DNA of 64,000 nt from the NCBI GenBank assembly GCA_949358305.1, contig OX442319.1, forward strand, positions 10,912,001-10,976,000, read 5' to 3'. Source of the stretch: Strigamia acuminata. Taxonomy: Eukaryota > Arthropoda > Chilopoda > Geophilomorpha > Linotaeniidae. The notes under the pieces were generated by a model that was not told the DNA's origin, did not search any database, and was given only the letters and a program-made list of their open reading frames with translations. How positions within the stretch are numbered: position 1 is the stretch's first letter; every line of letters begins with the position of its first letter. Below, one piece after another: positions 55,901 to 62,544 of the stretch. The translations under genes and the position numbers were made by a program.

Positions 55901-58010
55901 TTTGTGAAGTCTTTCGGCTTCACGCTTCCTTTCTCACTTCGCAGAATTTGCGCGGCGACGAGTCGCCATTTCTGCACTGCTTTTTCCCGCCCGAAGGAGT
56001 CCCGCGCTGCTTCGAGCACGTCGCCTTCTACGCCGACGATCTTATCCTCATAGAACCCATCTTTTTAACATTCTCTTCAATAGAACCTGTAATTAACGCT
56101 CAATAAATTGATTAACTGTTTGATTTAAAATAACTAAACTAGCCTTTATTCGAGATCAAATCCCTAGACACCGACTTAACGGCTAACCCACCCGATAGAA
56201 GACCTATAAACGGCATTCAACTGCTTCCACAGGTGAACGCCGGGATCTCTTGCAATTGGAAAAATCCCATAGTGACTAAATATAAATTTAGTGTTGTTGT
56301 GAAAAGTCAATTGGAACCATCAGGAACGCAACACAATAAAGATAGACTGCAAATTTACGGTATAAAATAATTTCAGGTCACTTCAAAACTTACTGCAGAT
56401 ATTTTGTTGAATAAGTAATATGATAGCAAACGTCGATTAAAACCTATATAAGAACAGTTTAGTAAATAATGTAAATCTAATTTTTTTCATGTACCTGGAG
56501 TGCATTTGTATTGGAGATTTTAAAGCAGCAAATGTTAACATTTGGTTTTTGCATAGAAATATTTTGCTTAACAATGATGTCAAATTGACATTTCTCTGGC
56601 AATTTACAGTTTATATTTAAGTTTGTTTTAGTGTAATAATTTATATTTTTCTTAGATGAACCCTCTAGTGTTTGGTAAGCCAATGAAAACAGGGTGAATT
56701 TCTACAAATAATTATTCTTATGACTTATGCTGTAAGTAAATCATAAAACTTTCCTTCTTACATCACTATGTTCAGAATATACTAAAACATACACTTGATT
56801 TTGCTTGAGTATAATGAGATCTTGTACATATTGAAGCACATTAGATCTTTTCCTTAGAATGGTTTTGTCATTCGTGTAAAATAAGATTTTCTTATTTTCA
56901 GTATTCTTAAAAGTAAGAGGCATTTTGAAGATATACAATGTGAAGAAAAAAATTAATTATGGCAAAGAAAAAGAATAATAAGGATAATATTTTTTACTTG
57001 TATTTTGCCTTTAGAGAATTTTTTAAGCAAGTATGACATATTACTTGTATTCACCCAGATCACGATTAGTTGGTAAGAACTTAAATTATAATCCATTCTG
57101 ATTTGAAACATTGACTTCGATGCTACTTCAATTTTACCAATCCAATGGTTACGGATCAATTTCACCAAACAGTTTGCGTCTGAAATACATTAACTTTTAG
57201 CACGATGGATGAAGAAAAGAAAGTTGGGAATTAATCCATATCAATTAACATTAGAAATTATTGAATTGATTAGTCATTTCCTTCATTCTTTTCTAAATTA
57301 CTGTTTTGAGTAAAATATGAGCTTACATACCCGAAAGATTTCCATAAAGGATGAATATTCTTCTCGTGTTTAGTATTTGTGCAATGTTAGCTACTTGCGA
57401 AATGTGTTGATCATTACATTGAGAAATAGATGATTTGTATAATAAACTGTTTCTTCCGCCTTTAAAAATTAGGGAATGTTGTATTAGAGTTGGTAATTTG
57501 TGCAGAAACCGTTAAAAATGTTGTATGTTTAATTAATCATTATACTGGATGCTTTGCATATTTCCACTGACATATGTCTATAGAAGGTTTGCTGGGTAAA
57601 TGACATCTACACATCCATATCTTATCGATTAAGAGCCGCGGTTCTTATTCAAAACAGCCATTTTTGTCAACAATTACAATTTCCGTTTTTCGTTTGTTAC
57701 ATTTCTTTAATGTAACAAACGAAGTCTGAACGTCACGAACGAAGCGTACGTTCATCGTTCATGAGATTAAATACGGAAACAATACCGTGCTTTTGCAAAA
57801 ATACGGTATTCTTGGTGTCTTAGCCGCGGCTACTATTCGAGGGCGACTCTTAATCGGTAAAATATGTACTTCAAATTCTACTCCTTTGGAGTAATGCAAT
57901 AGACAAATAAGTTTAAAGTTTAATAAATAATTACTTGTTAAATCTCTTAGTGTTGCATCAGTATTTACAAATAATATTATCATAAATACAGAAGAAAGTA
58001 TATTTTCCAT
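40975..58010 (-). CDS. Ionotropic receptor copy C, with 13.2-kb element in intron 6
   Basis: Exons: 57935-58010, 57331-57459, 56998-57179, 56762-56905, 56495-56701, 56394-56443, then 42827-42860, 42486-42747, 42124-42311, 41803-42044, 40975-41362 (633 aa if spliced across the retrotransposon). The domain plan is that of copies A and B: signal peptide MENILSSVFMIILFVNTDA, exon 8 with FLKPFSSSVWFCIC, TM2 in exon 9, TM3 in exon 11. Exon 3 has two extra codons relative to copies A and B. One T is missing in the T-run near 40995 compared with A, B and D, so the last residues read RRKQSTQN instead of RRKTINPK. No stop is seen in any exon; whether it is expressed depends on splicing over the insertion. 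A further MITE sits in intron 10. Confidence 0.8.
41462..41764. mobile_element. MITE with ~43-bp perfect TIRs and TA duplication
   Basis: Ends TACTCTGGTTCGACTCAAGA inverted at the right end, perfect for about 43 bp; TA on both sides. 303 bp, no transposase. It lies in intron 10 of copy C and is absent from A, B and D. GGTTCGACTC in the ends resembles a pol III B box, probably by chance. Confidence 0.82.
43157..44337 (+). repeat. 5' LTR of the 13.2-kb element
   Basis: 1181 bp. A TATA-like TATTTATATTTTAA lies near 43222, and AATAAA at 44104-44109 is the likely poly(A) signal. It contains a 188-codon ORF in between. Confidence 0.92.
43543..44109 (+). other. LTR-internal 188-codon ORF without ATG (5' copy)
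   Basis: Open from a GTG at 43543 to a TAA that overlaps AATAAA; there is no methionine codon in the frame, and an in-frame TGA lies 9 bp upstream. The translation begins with a basic Arg-rich stretch (RRSRRRPK) and continues without a recognisable domain (FDYLSPTEISRCNLGF). It could be a spliced exon, a non-AUG ORF or chance openness in GC-rich DNA. An identical copy lies in the 3' LTR. Confidence 0.45.
44338..44355 (+). promoter_or_regulatory. Primer binding site of the 13.2-kb element
   Basis: TTGGGGGCCTGGCCGGGA abuts the LTR. From its second base it resembles the tRNA-Pro PBS known from gammaretroviruses (TGGGGGCTCGTCCGGGAT) at 15 of 18 positions; the tRNA is inferred only. Confidence 0.5.
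44428..47040 (+). CDS. Gag of the 13.2-kb element
   Basis: 870 codons from ATG 44428, far longer than a typical gypsy gag. N-terminal basic stretch (AKRRRSGRPRTARN); a long charged coiled-coil region (about residues 120-290); an acidic/RS-rich linker (SRSRTKSRRSRSSDE); the gag core (RWDRLVPDRFNGEF through WFVEREFVHWNQFVEAFMRE, about 490-670); and one CX2CX4HX4C knuckle (CHRCGKLGHWSNQC, about 832-845). The stop TGA at 47038-47040 lies just after the slippery heptamer, so most ribosomes would end here to give capsid and nucleocapsid, and a minority would shift into pol. Confidence 0.9.
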   Translation: MSNSEGEIPIDDEGVQTRAKAGAKRRRSGRPRTARNSLTAQHVAETIDVVAAEGATTKEVGTVGEEREEAISAGPTNWGDSSMDLDNIEIPDTQPVGYKELLDRAILQGVQVTDQMTIMEIYEAMSNHERKRLVDHMNEQMAAVTRKMNLESQAKEAAEKSNQALREINAQYRHSEEKLKKQSDELERQRMEFDARKKHLSKKETEVFKREQEIAWDSIKQQESSNEELRRQMAAADKKAQETEDELRRAKLLKEQEEFEEEQERIRVAEFASRQKGPAAKVKKKVVRLEDSATDESSQTSSEDERQSRKRRCSNAEGPTSKKNGASDAEIFTNSDKLMTMMDERNRMKIQDDSHRSNNNYDNYDQSGSRSASPDPEDRDKGDERRNHDDVPPPRGSKDESLSEGEKSTRSETRKERKSRSRTKSRRSRSSDERYYTAEQIDAMFQKQAQSASRTTRLAELRKFDLKRKIAKYTTDKWRHKIADVKTIRWDRLVPDRFNGEFQMGSTFLEEITRMARLNGITPQDTLEKLVPKSLVARAENWFVEREFVHWNQFVEAFMREYAEPTEDIYQLWDNLAQSAGEDIRSYLRRTEDLLSSLPTPSTDHDVDRKFRKAMTPYSRSILQNVDAPPVGSFKELSQFLRDNDLRIEEKYNEYLTPEETAAIKKRQLRIKEYVKEARLGQAPLMQPRDRGDYFAEKTDKTTSAGPPNPHKLPKNSRAYANLALSEDSTDVVEEDDPGLDPLVENAIVLLAKHVTENKFRPKMVGKNVTFNTANLNTDARSKSPLPLPIKPEVIPDTEKESATDKKAVEPRSKSPTSGNGPRRKSPETDPCHRCGKLGHWSNQCPDRSPVAAEIEGLVSKLGELLRKNL
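47028..47076 (+). promoter_or_regulatory. -1 programmed ribosomal frameshift signal between gag and pol
   Basis: A AAA AAC at 47028-47034 is in the gag frame as NNA AAA AAC. After a 6-nt spacer (TTGTGA, containing the gag stop) comes a hairpin at 47041-47076: a 10-bp stem GCGCGGGTTT / AAACTCGCGC (one G-U pair), then an inner 5-bp stem CAGCG / CGCTG with loop AATA and a two-base bulge. Pol lies in the -1 frame, as this signal requires. Confidence 0.88.
47034..51464 (+). CDS. Pol of the 13.2-kb element
   Basis: About 1475 codons, no ATG needed because it is entered by -1 shift at 47028-47034. Order: linker; aspartic protease GLLDSGANRSF (47600); reverse transcriptase with CVDYRPLNEH and YLDD (48641); RNase H HTDASRQGLG (49085) and TDHQALKWL; integrase zinc motif HPLSGHSG...CQRCQAC (about 50013-50135); catalytic core D (SADLMGP), D (LSDNGS), E (ANPVER) with 34 residues between the second D and E. 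The C-terminal tail is basic (YNLRSRKSPKQR). All core residues are present. The domain order PR-RT-RH-IN places it in Ty3/gypsy. Confidence 0.92.
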   Translation, partial: LVSAGLAANTLKLAPVASETIKEIDADVCPKIEVTHDYREPLDKNYLDYWDSVDKKHLMVAQFKPCDLKFPKVDLTKLNEVLAEKTADKRYFQYHVRKALQCYPKPSKNWMDKLWEKFRPKSKEVDEIEEMTRAMERVVLSYNDEMDELPIDYPALEHRIRRVTCNLNMEDFTGIPKIQLQTMKGPITGLLDSGANRSFMAASVMENLKLEKELRYISPSLCIGTAGKDIQPVGTLLLSFRWTHGVLVHPFIVIEHRFPMILLGNDFMKRLSIQPNPKTMSWNFITPLTETLPYIPQSVLDRYKTKIEELPPDNATFVCNEGILAGAATLKMGDDITKMVNDANLTLEQGLSLAEILKRRQRILSRVPGRTHIVQHDIKLTTDKPIRVPFKSYNPQKREIIRQICQDMVDKGIAVPATGDYAMRIVLVVKPGAEPRLCVDYRPLNEHTEYDPPQMPTIEEILREIGSFEWVTTIDLTKGYWQIGLTPSAQPKTAFWSPIGRLMFLVMAFGLKNAPTSFQRLIEKVLDEMYRRQAWAYLDDIITVSKTYEEHLINVDKILGKLEQANLCVNPDKSKFCRKELIFLGYKLGTGGLAVDPKKLDAITKFPTPTNLKELQRFLGMVNFFHRLLKNLSVMAEPLRPLLKKDMDFNWQPSHQEAFEKIKKALTDSGTMAMPDLYQPFIIHTDASRQGLGAALMQIQPERGGQEELPCVYSSRSLQPAEVNYTATELECLAVVWALRKYRPYIEFTKFTVQTDHQALKWLMSLEEPAGRLARWQLELMAYTFEIQYIKGPLNVLADALSRAPVCTPEEDNVDGEDDDLLAYCPSPYRHWKLGGPNQLPTSEVIEDERIINFWSHAYDPPNIESDEKIHLMMTQEFEFPSSNVLVHAFAANVVKKLECEPPTREEIIVGQKQDKECQKIRNFLLNGCYPPELKHAMSKRRFKRKASAYLIEEDLLLKFHPTLTDELGENGRALKVVVPENLVYRVIWTAHGHPLSGHSGITRTMYRARRIYAWPTMKRDITRFIKHCQRCQACKPRQKLEIEAAQMGPYAPFDCLSADLMGPKPKTPRGNTHILVIIDVATKWPEMRPMSKPTSAKIADCIYNLSLQFGFPRKILSDNGSQFRSQVYQKFCEKFKMLPAYTSPYHPQANPVERTNRDIKYLIALYTDVHTRWDEYLREFAFSLRTTVAAGREFSPAYLNFGRELRVPWDPRLPDEVLVVDPKNPHVYIHQLEKVLASTYQHMMSHVFDLQKRVQDHQSEKKFDNFKVNDLVWKNSHVLSSAVKGISAGIADRRTGPFAIIRAHQGNAFELKRLEDNAKFPSIHASELTPYFPQFTQEIWRRGEVVGQPTENKINTLFEDEVKTLPSLPNSDDEVEHVAVSFENIQIAQDDLQTTLEPATKPKKARRRSMLHPVVPKNSDGDKNTEKTAKKYNLRSRKSPKQRVTSRFCAERGRQDSTLVSDGDIMMSHHSKNSN
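51634..51948 (+). CDS. ORF3 of the 13.2-kb element, small helical protein
   Basis: 104 codons, ATG at 51634, 169 bp after the pol stop. An acidic middle (DSDSEPERN) is followed by a Lys/Glu-rich predicted amphipathic helix (residues about 48-104, VNIAIEKIKKAVEMLKSAD). No signal peptide, transmembrane segment or zinc motif. A consensus-like splice donor (GTAAGT) lies at 51611, just upstream. I do not recognise a family. It might be a real accessory protein or a short frame of no significance. Confidence 0.55.
   Translation: MIRFVMKNKRPIHRIMAEGGEGPPNIDSDSEPERNLVMNPPGEMLNEEFDLQNQVNIAIEKIKKAVEMLKSADKRVYNQARRTLEKYRKFVKTESDRVESILNE
52272..54905 (+). CDS. ORF4 of the 13.2-kb element, 877-aa protein of unknown function
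   Basis: An open frame of 877 codons between pol and the 3' LTR, ATG in good context (CCCATGG). A good acceptor (TTTCTGTAG) ends at 52223, so a spliced subgenomic mRNA is likely. Visible features: cysteines near residue 42 (GCRCRICGRLM), Trp-rich charged helical N-terminal half (EEQAWWADRHKHYD, RFRDWERQRDAYHDQERNDK), a Pro-rich disordered region (about 680-740, PNPPTPPRSVHSP) and a basic C-terminal module (WLERKIRKKRPWMLHQRLIR). There is no signal peptide, hydrophobic fusion segment or transmembrane anchor, so it is unlike an envelope protein. No known domain recognised. Confidence 0.82.
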   Translation: MVTGIFRGELSAEVRRLRQLGQTWEDVRQEFSNAIAAHWGCRCRICGRLMVADPVSWNLRIDPPSPLRSRLLFGWLFPTEEEDTDFYGFFRIAHAKRNDYLDAIWEKLKARKDEVMRKLQEEQAWWADRHKHYDLADLASSQYEMHILGMAGHFGHARARFRDWERQRDAYHDQERNDKRERSSSVASNEPRAKMTCGNHHNTALRAVDNVLEARVSRWDAACRYPGGVDPYVARPGTRPDLLRANGRLKHRAGRQHREKLERERLALMPPPPKDDELPGRWDREVEEHSMQVTLRKKAALEQQQADWDACFQSPDAEEPTIGSNETLMLNTPTSVSALEGGSSAEVHIVDRSYRISPPTMADNTACEWKSFPNTQNSNDQANHRPIEGPIPVECREYTDSINPDPSLPEPRLPTRKFGMVSQVLKKGFDQHYDAMWQGFCEAPLETQEIELSDMDLYQIAQVTESLKGSRRVAGLLNRMEPSGPDDPRLNELQRQLVPSYRRILFPGVFDSPRPGFAATTCLRTAAMAVKPEFLECWRSIQLDPPTMCSELMRQVAVIGENPAASAIRLRREWDMRKITFQQELKTIRPAGMPPRDQTSKRKMPEATYTPTAAAIESHAVAQTTTEPSNSHVAMEIENFDDPRPGPSRGRATTSSSTTFFTHVENTNLGARPKTRPKPRGALILRPGGRSCHVKRPDESAAAPNPPTPPRSVHSPIRAPTPSPKKDDPPKSLQSAAGAAETKKQESSPIYIKLRRTYPRLEMHPHTRILLKHNVELCHHVFNWLERKIRKKRPWMLHQRLIRARRRPSNPQEFYEMAFGDDALSRLIRSVWIHVNPGLSSGPNTGQPFINVNESGNPLSDETDMMSIDLPSPKTPE
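55143..55153 (+). promoter_or_regulatory. Polypurine tract of the 13.2-kb element
   Basis: TTGGGGGGAA directly before the 3' LTR, the expected plus-strand primer site. Confidence 0.75.
55154..56334 (+). repeat. 3' LTR of the 13.2-kb element
   Basis: 1181 bp; no difference from the 5' LTR seen by eye, including the internal ORF at 55540-56106. Confidence 0.92.
55540..56106 (+). other. LTR-internal 188-codon ORF without ATG (3' copy)
   Basis: Same translation as 43543-44109. In this position it would be at the 3' end of the genomic RNA, downstream of ORF4. Confidence 0.45.
57622..57865. mobile_element. Probable MITE in intron 1 of IR copy C
   Basis: An insertion relative to copy A (between ACATCCA and TACTTCAAATTC/TACTTTAAATTC). 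Its ends share CGATTAAGAG in inverted orientation. Inside is a perfect 12-bp hairpin CGTTTGTTACAT / ATGTAACAAACG around 57692-57722. No ORF. Family unknown. Confidence 0.55.
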
Positions 58011-58373
58011 AATTTTCCTAATAGATAAAACGTAATAAATTTCTGTGGATATTTAATTATATTAGAGACAGGCAGCTAAGCGTGAATTTAAATGTAAAAA
58101 TAAGTTAAATTAAAATTTCAGACAACATTAACTCAACGAGCTCTTAGTAATATTATTTGGTATTGCAGTTAGTTCTGCAGGCTTGAATAAGTCTTACCAT
58201 ATTGTATGTCTTCTGTCACTCTTTTCTTTATGTGGACATAAGGCCTGACGGGTGAGGAACTAGTTGACTCGGATTTTTGTTAAGTTGTTTTATGCACTTG
58301 GGTCATGCGACTGCTCTGACCAATGGTGGCCCGAATCGCATCAAAACTTAATCATACGGCAATGCAAAACTGA

Positions 58374-58549
58374 CAGGGCCGGTGCAAAGGGTGAGGCGGT
58401 GAGGCGATCGCCTCAGGTGGCATATTTCCAGGGGCGGCGTATTTGGGCACATAATCCGATTTCTTTCTATCCAGGAAAAAAAAATTTACTGTTCAAAATG
58501 GCGGCATATGCTTTGCTCGCCTCAGGTGGAAATATGTGCACCGGCCCTG
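58374..58549. mobile_element. hAT-like MITE, copy 1
   Basis: Perfect 13-bp TIRs CAGGGCCGGTGCA / TGCACCGGCCCTG, the style of hAT ends. Internal GGTGAGGCG, CGCCTCAGGTGG and ATTTCCAGGGGCGGCG. No clear 8-bp target duplication. The related copy is at 60907-61080. Confidence 0.65.
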
Positions 58550-58879
58550 ATACCGTCTGTAAGATTCTCGTAAAATCCAACTCAAATCCCATAATTCTAG
58601 CTTGTCAAAATGATGTCTCATTTTCCATGTTATTATTTTCTCCTGACAGGTTTCTTCCAAATCAAATTTATAATTTTGACTTGAAAGTGTAAACACATAA
58701 AATATTAATATTAAGTTATAAAAACTGCAACAGCAACACACAAGCAACAGCAGTACTTGTATATCCATATTTCAGTAAACCTTTTGGCAGTTGGAATCAA
58801 CATAGAGTATCTGATAATTCTGGGATCACAAACCAATACTCACAGCAAATACAAACAACAACAAAACATCACTCTCAAC

Positions 58880-59760
58880 TCAAACTATCACATTTAAATA
58901 AACAATCAAACATTTTTTTATCTCACTCTGGATGAACCCGTAGTTCTAAGTTTCGGCACGATATAGACTGTGCCCCTTTGCAATTGCTAAATCTTGTGAC
59001 CGCTTGGCCATCCGAGTGTGACCTGCGGCACTACCACACTCCGCCCAATAGCCCCAAGGTTACCCCTCTTCACGGAGTTGGATTACCCAGTACGGAGAAG
59101 GAGGAAGCCGAGTGGTGCAGGGAAAGAAAAGAGCGCTGGGTCTCAACTGAAACAGATGTGGGAAGTGAAGTCCTGAAGCCAGCAAGAGCAGTCATGCTCT
59201 GTGCTGACTCTGCTCTCCTCCCTATTCACCACTGCGACGCTTAGTGGTAAGATAAGCGGTTGCATGGGCTGTACAGGTGAGTACGGCAGAATGATTATGT
59301 CCAACCGGCCGCGTCATTCATGGGGATCCCTCCCTGTGTATGATAGGTCAGTTGCTGGTGTGGTGTGCCTTTGCCAACACGTGGGTAAACTGGAGACTCC
59401 AATCCCTAGACAACGATTAAAGGACAACAATCCAACAATCTGGAGTCCTTTTCTTATTTCACGTGAGAATGCGTCCCACCCCAGGTTAGAAAGGGTACGA
59501 CCATACCGGTACCGTCACAATATTTTATTTTTGGAATTAGGGGCCCATGAAATTCAGAGTCCTAAGGGGGCACCTCTTGTGCCAAGGTGGAAGGGAATAC
59601 TACCTGGGTTGGGGAGCACGATACCAGTTTTGCTCTGCTTGCTGGCAACCCATGCTACACCTCCGGTTCTGATAGGTTTATTCAGGAACCTTTCCAAACA
59701 CGTTCCTGGGCATTCGGGCAAATGTTGTAACTTCGGTTGTCACGGCAATCCGAAAATAAT
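58880..59760. other. GC-richer block without recognisable gene
   Basis: About 850 bp of clearly higher GC than its surroundings. ORFs at 58978-59244 and 59201-59848 have no good domain, start context or paralogue. It resembles the untranslated part of a transposable element, but I cannot assign it. Confidence 0.35.
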
Positions 59761-59761
59761 A

Positions 59762-60355
59762 CCGGGTGGCTCACATAAAATCGGCCCAACAATGCAAGAG
59801 GGTTCGTTCACAAGGGTGTCTCAAAAAATGTATGTATTGTTCAATTAAATATATATTAATCATTAGTGGCGGGTAGTATTGTTTCATTAATGTTTCTGGT
59901 GCAGTTTTTTCCGCTCTTTCGTTTGGTGTTTAGTTTTTAATAATCCGAGCTTTCATTTTCGAGATATTTGCGTTTTAAATAAATGCGATTTTCTTAAAAA
60001 ATTTTAGTACAAAAGATTGGAGAATTAATCATTTTTAGACTAAACAAATGATGGTCTACAAGTTTACAATTGGAAATTTCTGTCTATCTCTAACGGTTTC
60101 CGAGATAATTTCCCAATGACCTTGAAGGAACGTCCCAAGGTCAAATTTTGGGTCACCAAAAGATTGCCCCACCCAACTTTAATACTTTGCCATCATTGAA
60201 TTAGATGCATTGTTACCACTTTCAGAAATATTTAGTAGGGAACCAGACTTTTGTTCCACCCTGTATATTTAATTGAAAAATACATACATTTTTTGAGACA
60301 CCCTTGGTAACCAACCCCCTTGCATTGTCGGGCCGCTTTTATGTGGGCCACCCGG
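59762..60355. mobile_element. 594-bp inverted-repeat element with TA duplication
   Basis: Ends CCGGGTGGC / GCCACCCGG with TA on each side; arms of about 90 bp share CACATAAAA, CGGCCC, ACAATGCAAG and GGGTGTCTCAAAAAATGT. The inner boundary at about 60265 (CAGGGTGGAACAAAAGTC read inward) looks like a mariner end, so the structure may be a nested insertion. No transposase ORF. Confidence 0.7.
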
Positions 60356-60501
60356 TACAACTGACGTCTTTCATTAAGAAAAAAAAAACAGAATTCAAAA
60401 CCATGTGATAATTACATTCGTTGTTGAAATACTGACTATTGATAGTATACTCTGTAGAGAGAGTGGCATTCACATAAATTTGAATGTTATTTTGCAAATC
60501 C

Positions 60502-60562
60502 ATTCGAGTTTTACAAATCTGGATCAAAACCGTGACTTGATCCAGATTTGCAAAACTCGAAT
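60502..60562. repeat. 61-bp palindrome
   Basis: ATTCGAGTTTTACAAATCTG pairs with CAGATTTGCAAAACTCGAAT (26-bp arms, one mismatch, short spacer). It could fold into a stable hairpin. Confidence 0.8.
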
Positions 60563-60569
60563 ATGATTG

Positions 60570-60770
60570 AATGTCTCTCCCACAATAACACAATGAATTG
60601 AATATAGACATGAAAAAATACATACGGTTTTAAAGTCCACTCAGGTGAAAACGTGGCACTCGATCCACTGTAAAACACCGCATTGCAGCTATATTGATGT
60701 TTTGTGAAAGTTGGCAAGTAATTACTATTTTAAAAAATTTATGGGATTTTGTGAAAGTGGGCAAGTAATT
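60570..60770 (-). other. Possible exon fragment of unknown gene
   Basis: Minus-strand frame reading TFTKHQYSCNAVFYSGSSAT and SPEWTLKP runs to a GTATGT donor at about 60625. A 48-bp tandem duplication at 60713-60790 carries the possible acceptor. The style resembles a receptor exon, but no partner exon was found. Confidence 0.25.
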
Positions 60771-60906
60771 ACTATTTTAAAAAATTTATGAGATTTCTGA
60801 GAATGTAATGAGTGGTTGGTGACTTACTGTAGATATCACAAATGTGAAATTTCATTTTGTGAAGTAGCAAAATACTCAATTCACCATCACATTAGATTGT
60901 ACAATT

Positions 60907-61080
60907 TAGGGCCAGCACGAGGGGTGAGGCGGTCGCCTCAGGTGGCATATTTCTAGGGGCGGCGTCTTTGGGCGCACAATCCGATTTTTTTCCAACAAGA
61001 AAAAATTTTTTTTTTATTGTTCAAAAGAGCGGCGTATGCCTTGCTCGCCTCAGGTGGAAATATGTGTTGCACCGGCACTG
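60907..61080. mobile_element. hAT-like MITE, copy 2 (diverged)
   Basis: Same internal order as 58374-58549 (GTGAGGCGGTCGCCTCAGGTGG, AGGGGCGGCGT, TTGCTCGCCTCAGGTGGAA), with decayed TIRs (AGGGCCAGCAC / CACCGGCACTG). About 2.5 kb from copy 1. Confidence 0.65.
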
Positions 61081-61099
61081 AAAACTGACATCAACATTA

Positions 61100-62544
61100 A
61101 CCAAAACATGGAAAGCTTATTACCATCAGATAAAAATATAGGACGACAGCTCTGTAAAACTCTCGTTTTAAACATTACAATTAAGTTTCATGAATACTAT
61201 TTCAACGGTTTCTTCAGTCTTGTTTGTTAATTACATGTCAGCAGTTTGTGTCTCAAGTACTGCTATTTGGAAAATATAAAATGACATTTTGGTAAAATTC
61301 TCGTTTTAAACATTATAATTCTTTTCCGCTGTTGGGAGTGACAGAACACTGAGGAAATAAACTACAATTATTAAGTAGAATGGTTTCTTCAGGCTTGTTT
61401 GGTTAATCACATGTCAGCAGTAAGATTCTCAGAAACTATGTTGTTATGTATAGAAAACAACCATTTTCTCATTAATTAATTTATTGTTTTTATATACATT
61501 ATAATTTACTGAATGCAGTCTTTCCTGGTCGATCAATTTATTGACCAGATTCATTGAAATTTTGCTATTCCATTTGTGTGGCCATTTCTTGGTAATATTT
61601 AGGTGAGGCAAGCAGTGAAAATGCCACCACCTTCAACCTCACACTTACCAAGTAGGGTAGAAAAGGGTTTGGGTCGCAAGACAAGACAGGATCTTACAAT
61701 TCCTGCCCCTGAACACCTGTTTTTAATTTTCCTCTTCTTCTAAAGATGGCAAGCATTTCTTCATTCCAACACTTTGAGACTGCAGAGAAAAAAAAATACG
61801 GAAAACGTTTGCTGAGAAATATCAATATTCACTCTACAATTCAGAAATTATTGATTTGCATCGCATGTGGATTAGCTTACTAATTTAAAACATGAAAAGA
61901 AATTAATAATTCAGGCTGGCAATTTATTTTCAAGGTAATAAATCCAAATTTTACTTTGAGAGGTACAATGTGTAATTATTTACCTTGAAAATAAATTGAA
62001 ATTGATTTTGTTGCCAGCCTTAGATATCGAACAAATTTGGTTAAGCAGTGAATGCGACCATTTTTATAGTTACTACATAAAACACATTTAATTACTAAAA
62101 ATGCCATATGCTAATGTCTCCATCACAATCACCAAGAAAATCTTTACATATTAAATATGACATCTTAGGAATATTGTCCAACTCAAGATTCCAATTCGTT
62201 TTTAACTATCGGGAATAGAGCGTTATTGCATGAAAATGCACATACTGATAATATAAAGAAAAACAGGAAAAACACACAAGGAAAATTTTAAAAACATCTT
62301 TGAAGTAAATAATTATTCTATTAATGTACACTACACTGAACGTAATTGCCAACAATGCAAATGATGTTATTACCTCAAGATACACGTTTTGTGCTGACTG
62401 ATGTGAAATTTAAACTGTAAAAACACAGTTGCTATATTTATATGCATAATTGACAAAGTGAAGGAATGCAACTACACGTAATTTTGAGTATTTCGTCTTT
62501 GCTTTCTGAATCTTTTGCTGAATCATGTTGAAGTGGTTGCACTC
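61100..62544. other. Spacer before IR copy D, no gene seen
   Basis: AT-rich. 61790-62540 is a duplicate of 40215-40975, the 3' flank of copy C, including the palindromic GGCTGGCAA element at 61913-62018. This supports block duplication of gene plus flank. Confidence 0.6.

Larger units (their letters stand above)
43157..56334 (+). mobile_element. 13.2-kb Ty3/gypsy-like LTR retrotransposon with two extra ORFs
   Basis: Two 1181-bp LTRs that look identical, with inverted tips GTGTTGCG...CGCAACAC, a PBS (TTGGGGGCCTGGCCGGGA), gag (44428-47040), a -1 frameshift signal, pol (to 51464), ORF3 (51634-51948), ORF4 (52272-54905), a purine tract (TTGGGGGGAA) and the 3' LTR. It sits antisense in intron 6 of IR copy C. 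The target duplication is unclear: the flanks rejoin as ...CTCGGCAA / AATAAAG... with only 2-3 shared bases. All frames are open, which suggests a recent insertion. Confidence 0.93.

Noticed and set aside
59201-59848. 215-codon plus-strand ORF
   Set aside because: No domain or sensible composition, and it runs into an inverted-repeat element; not supportable as a gene.
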